64,000 bases of DNA from Pontibacter lucknowensis (GTDB taxonomy: Bacteria; Bacteroidota; Bacteroidia; Cytophagales; Hymenobacteraceae): positions 372,001 to 436,000 of the forward strand of contig NZ_FTNM01000003.1 in the NCBI RefSeq assembly GCF_900156415.1, written 5' to 3'. Positions 62,767-64,000 of this stretch are shown piece by piece. Position numbers and translations under genes: made by a program. A model generated the notes under the pieces. It saw only the letters and a list, made by a program, of their open reading frames with translations, was not told the DNA's origin and ran no database searches. The number at the start of each line of letters is the position of its first letter. Positions within the stretch are counted from its first letter, which is position 1.

Positions 62767-62852
62767 TTTTGAATGAGTGAGTTAGTAAATGAGTGATTTT
62801 AGTAGAGTTTAATCAATAGGCTTTCAGGTTGTTTATCCTTTGTTATACAGGC

Positions 62853-63467
62853 TTACAGGTATGGTACAAAACTCTTAGCATACTCAGCTACAGCCTCTTG
62901 GCAGAAGTCGGCTTCCTGACGGATAGACGGTAGTCGGCGCAAGCCTGTATACTTGATGATGAAGTCCTCGGATGTCTGGTTCTCCTCTCCGTTGAAAATA
63001 ATGCCCGCCACCGGCACTTTGCGGTAACGCAGTACCTCTGCTGTGAGCAAGGTATGGTTAATGCTGCCGAGGTAGTTTCTGGAAACGAGGATCACCTCCA
63101 ATCCCAGTTGTTGCACCAGGTCCAGCACTAAGTAGCGCTTGTTCAAGGGCACCATCAATCCGCCCGCACCTTCTACGATCAGGTTGTTCTGTGTTTCAGG
63201 AAGCTCCAGTCCGTGCACGTCGATCTCGATGCCTTCGGCTGCCGCCGCTTTGTGCGGAGAGGCGGCCATCTTAAGGCGGTAGGCTTCGGGGTGAAACACG
63301 GACTTTTCATTTGAAATAAGACTTTTAACCGTGTCTGTGTCGGTAAAGTCTAGACCGCCCGCCTGTACGGGTTTCCAGTAGTCGGCCTGCAGTGCTTCGG
63401 TGAGAATGGCTGCGGCAACTGTCTTGCCAACGTCCGTTCCGATGCCTGTTACAAAATATCTTTTCAT
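62853..63467 (-). CDS. bioD: Dethiobiotin synthetase
   Basis: ATP-dependent ureido-ring closure. 204 residues: P-loop VTGIGTDVGKTVAAA, YWKPVQAGG, and IVEGAGGLMVPLN. The ATG overlaps the bioF stop by 4 bp, so the two are coupled. Confidence 0.95.
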   Translation of the reverse strand: MKRYFVTGIGTDVGKTVAAAILTEALQADYWKPVQAGGLDFTDTDTVKSLISNEKSVFHPEAYRLKMAASPHKAAAAEGIEIDVHGLELPETQNNLIVEGAGGLMVPLNKRYLVLDLVQQLGLEVILVSRNYLGSINHTLLTAEVLRYRKVPVAGIIFNGEENQTSEDFIIKYTGLRRLPSIRQEADFCQEAVAEYAKSFVPYL

Positions 63468-64000
63468 GTACCTTTCGCTATGGCCTGCACGAGGCCGTCA
63501 ATTTCTTCTTCACTATTATAGGCATGCACGATCACGCGGAGCCGCTCTGTGCCGGCGGGCACAGTAGGGGGCAGCACGGGGCGCACATCATATCCTGCTT
63601 GTTGCAGCGCAGCCGCTAGCGCCTTGAGTTGCCGGGACTGTTGCGGGAAAACAGATAGGATCACACTGTTTTCCGGAGTGCAGCGAATGCTGCTAAGTTT
63701 GTTCAGTTTCTGGTACAGTCGGGTCGCTAATTGCTGCACGCGTTCACGCTCAGGCGCGAGTTTGGACAGCAGGGTATAAGCACACTTTAGGGCCACCAGC
63801 GCATGCGTCGGTAGGCCTGTCGTGTAAATAAATGCTCTACTATAATTAATCAAAAAGTCGCGCAGCACCTTGGGCCCAACCACGGCAGCCCCGTGACTGC
63901 CCATGGCTTTGCCATAGGTGATTACCTGCGCAAACACCTGGTCCTGTAGTCCAAGTGCCACTGTCAACCCTTCACCGTTCGGGCCATACAAACCCACGCC
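63464..64000 (-). CDS. bioF: 8-amino-7-oxononanoate synthase, 3' part (cut by window edge)
   Basis: About 178 of the usual ~385 residues; the first half lies beyond the right edge. Visible: GVGLYGPNGEGL, equivalent to the family's HATG(V/I)xGxxGRG region, and the PLP lysine in VITYGKAMGSHGAAVVG; then IYTTGLPTHALVALKCAY and the C-terminal VRPVLPPTVPAGTERLRV. The context with bioD and bioA supports BioF over other alpha-oxoamine synthases. Confidence 0.9.
   Translation of the reverse strand, partial: GVGLYGPNGEGLTVALGLQDQVFAQVITYGKAMGSHGAAVVGPKVLRDFLINYSRAFIYTTGLPTHALVALKCAYTLLSKLAPERERVQQLATRLYQKLNKLSSIRCTPENSVILSVFPQQSRQLKALAAALQQAGYDVRPVLPPTVPAGTERLRVIVHAYNSEEEIDGLVQAIAKGT

Overview
The window looks like a chromosomal segment of a Bacteroidota bacterium, most likely a Cytophagales/Hymenobacteraceae (Pontibacter-like) organism. 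The evidence is a 1,419-residue secreted protein ending in a type IX secretion (Por) sorting domain, Bacteroidota-type promoters (TAnnTTTG, sometimes with a TTTG element about 20 bp upstream), almost no Shine-Dalgarno sequences, a transketolase split into two genes, and mainly core metabolic genes at roughly 50% G+C. I see no tRNA, rRNA, insertion sequence, prophage or CRISPR array. The genus is an inference.

Layout. 1-5.4 kb: a response regulator (cut by the left edge) and a giant PAS/GAF hybrid histidine kinase. 5.5-14 kb: miaA, pfkA, a TerB-like protein, an SLC13-type permease, a class III aminotransferase, an SDR and an MBL-fold hydrolase. 14.3-20 kb: small unknown proteins, pepE, an ECF sigma operon, split transketolase and bcp. 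20-29 kb: an M23 peptidase, an FAH-family hydrolase, an M48 lipoprotein, a DnaQ-like exonuclease, mpl, dnaB and a nitroreductase. 29.5-31.2 kb: a PAS-only protein followed by a degenerate CZB-like protein. 31-47.5 kb: sugar phosphomutase, hppD, S41 peptidase, sulfurtransferase, trpS, NlpE-like protein, EamA transporter, queuosine-precursor transporter, two tandem paralogous secreted proteins, rnz, STAS protein, purC and a DUF2867-type SDR. 47.7-51.8 kb: the methionine operon metY-metX-hom behind a SAM-I riboswitch. 52-59.8 kb: an orphan subtilase-propeptide-like lipoprotein, lysC-lysA and the T9SS cargo protein. 60.2-64 kb: a ketoacyl synthase joined to bioA, bioD and bioF (bioF cut by the right edge).

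The most interesting find is in the methionine leader. A strong Bacteroidota promoter is followed by a SAM-I aptamer. Six bases after the aptamer's closing helix starts a 44-codon ORF whose last 12 residues are CCSRMCMCCCCC. Its Cys codons form the 5' arm of a 10-bp hairpin. This has the design of a ribosome-stalling leader peptide sensing Cys/Met supply, placed in series with a SAM riboswitch. The second strong signal is a dispersed motif, GGTATA/TATACC (typical form CAGGTATAGC or AGGTATACCT). I counted about 150 copies by eye against about 31 expected by chance; they lie in genes and between genes and sometimes form inverted pairs. Intrinsic terminators are frequent and well formed at convergent gene ends.
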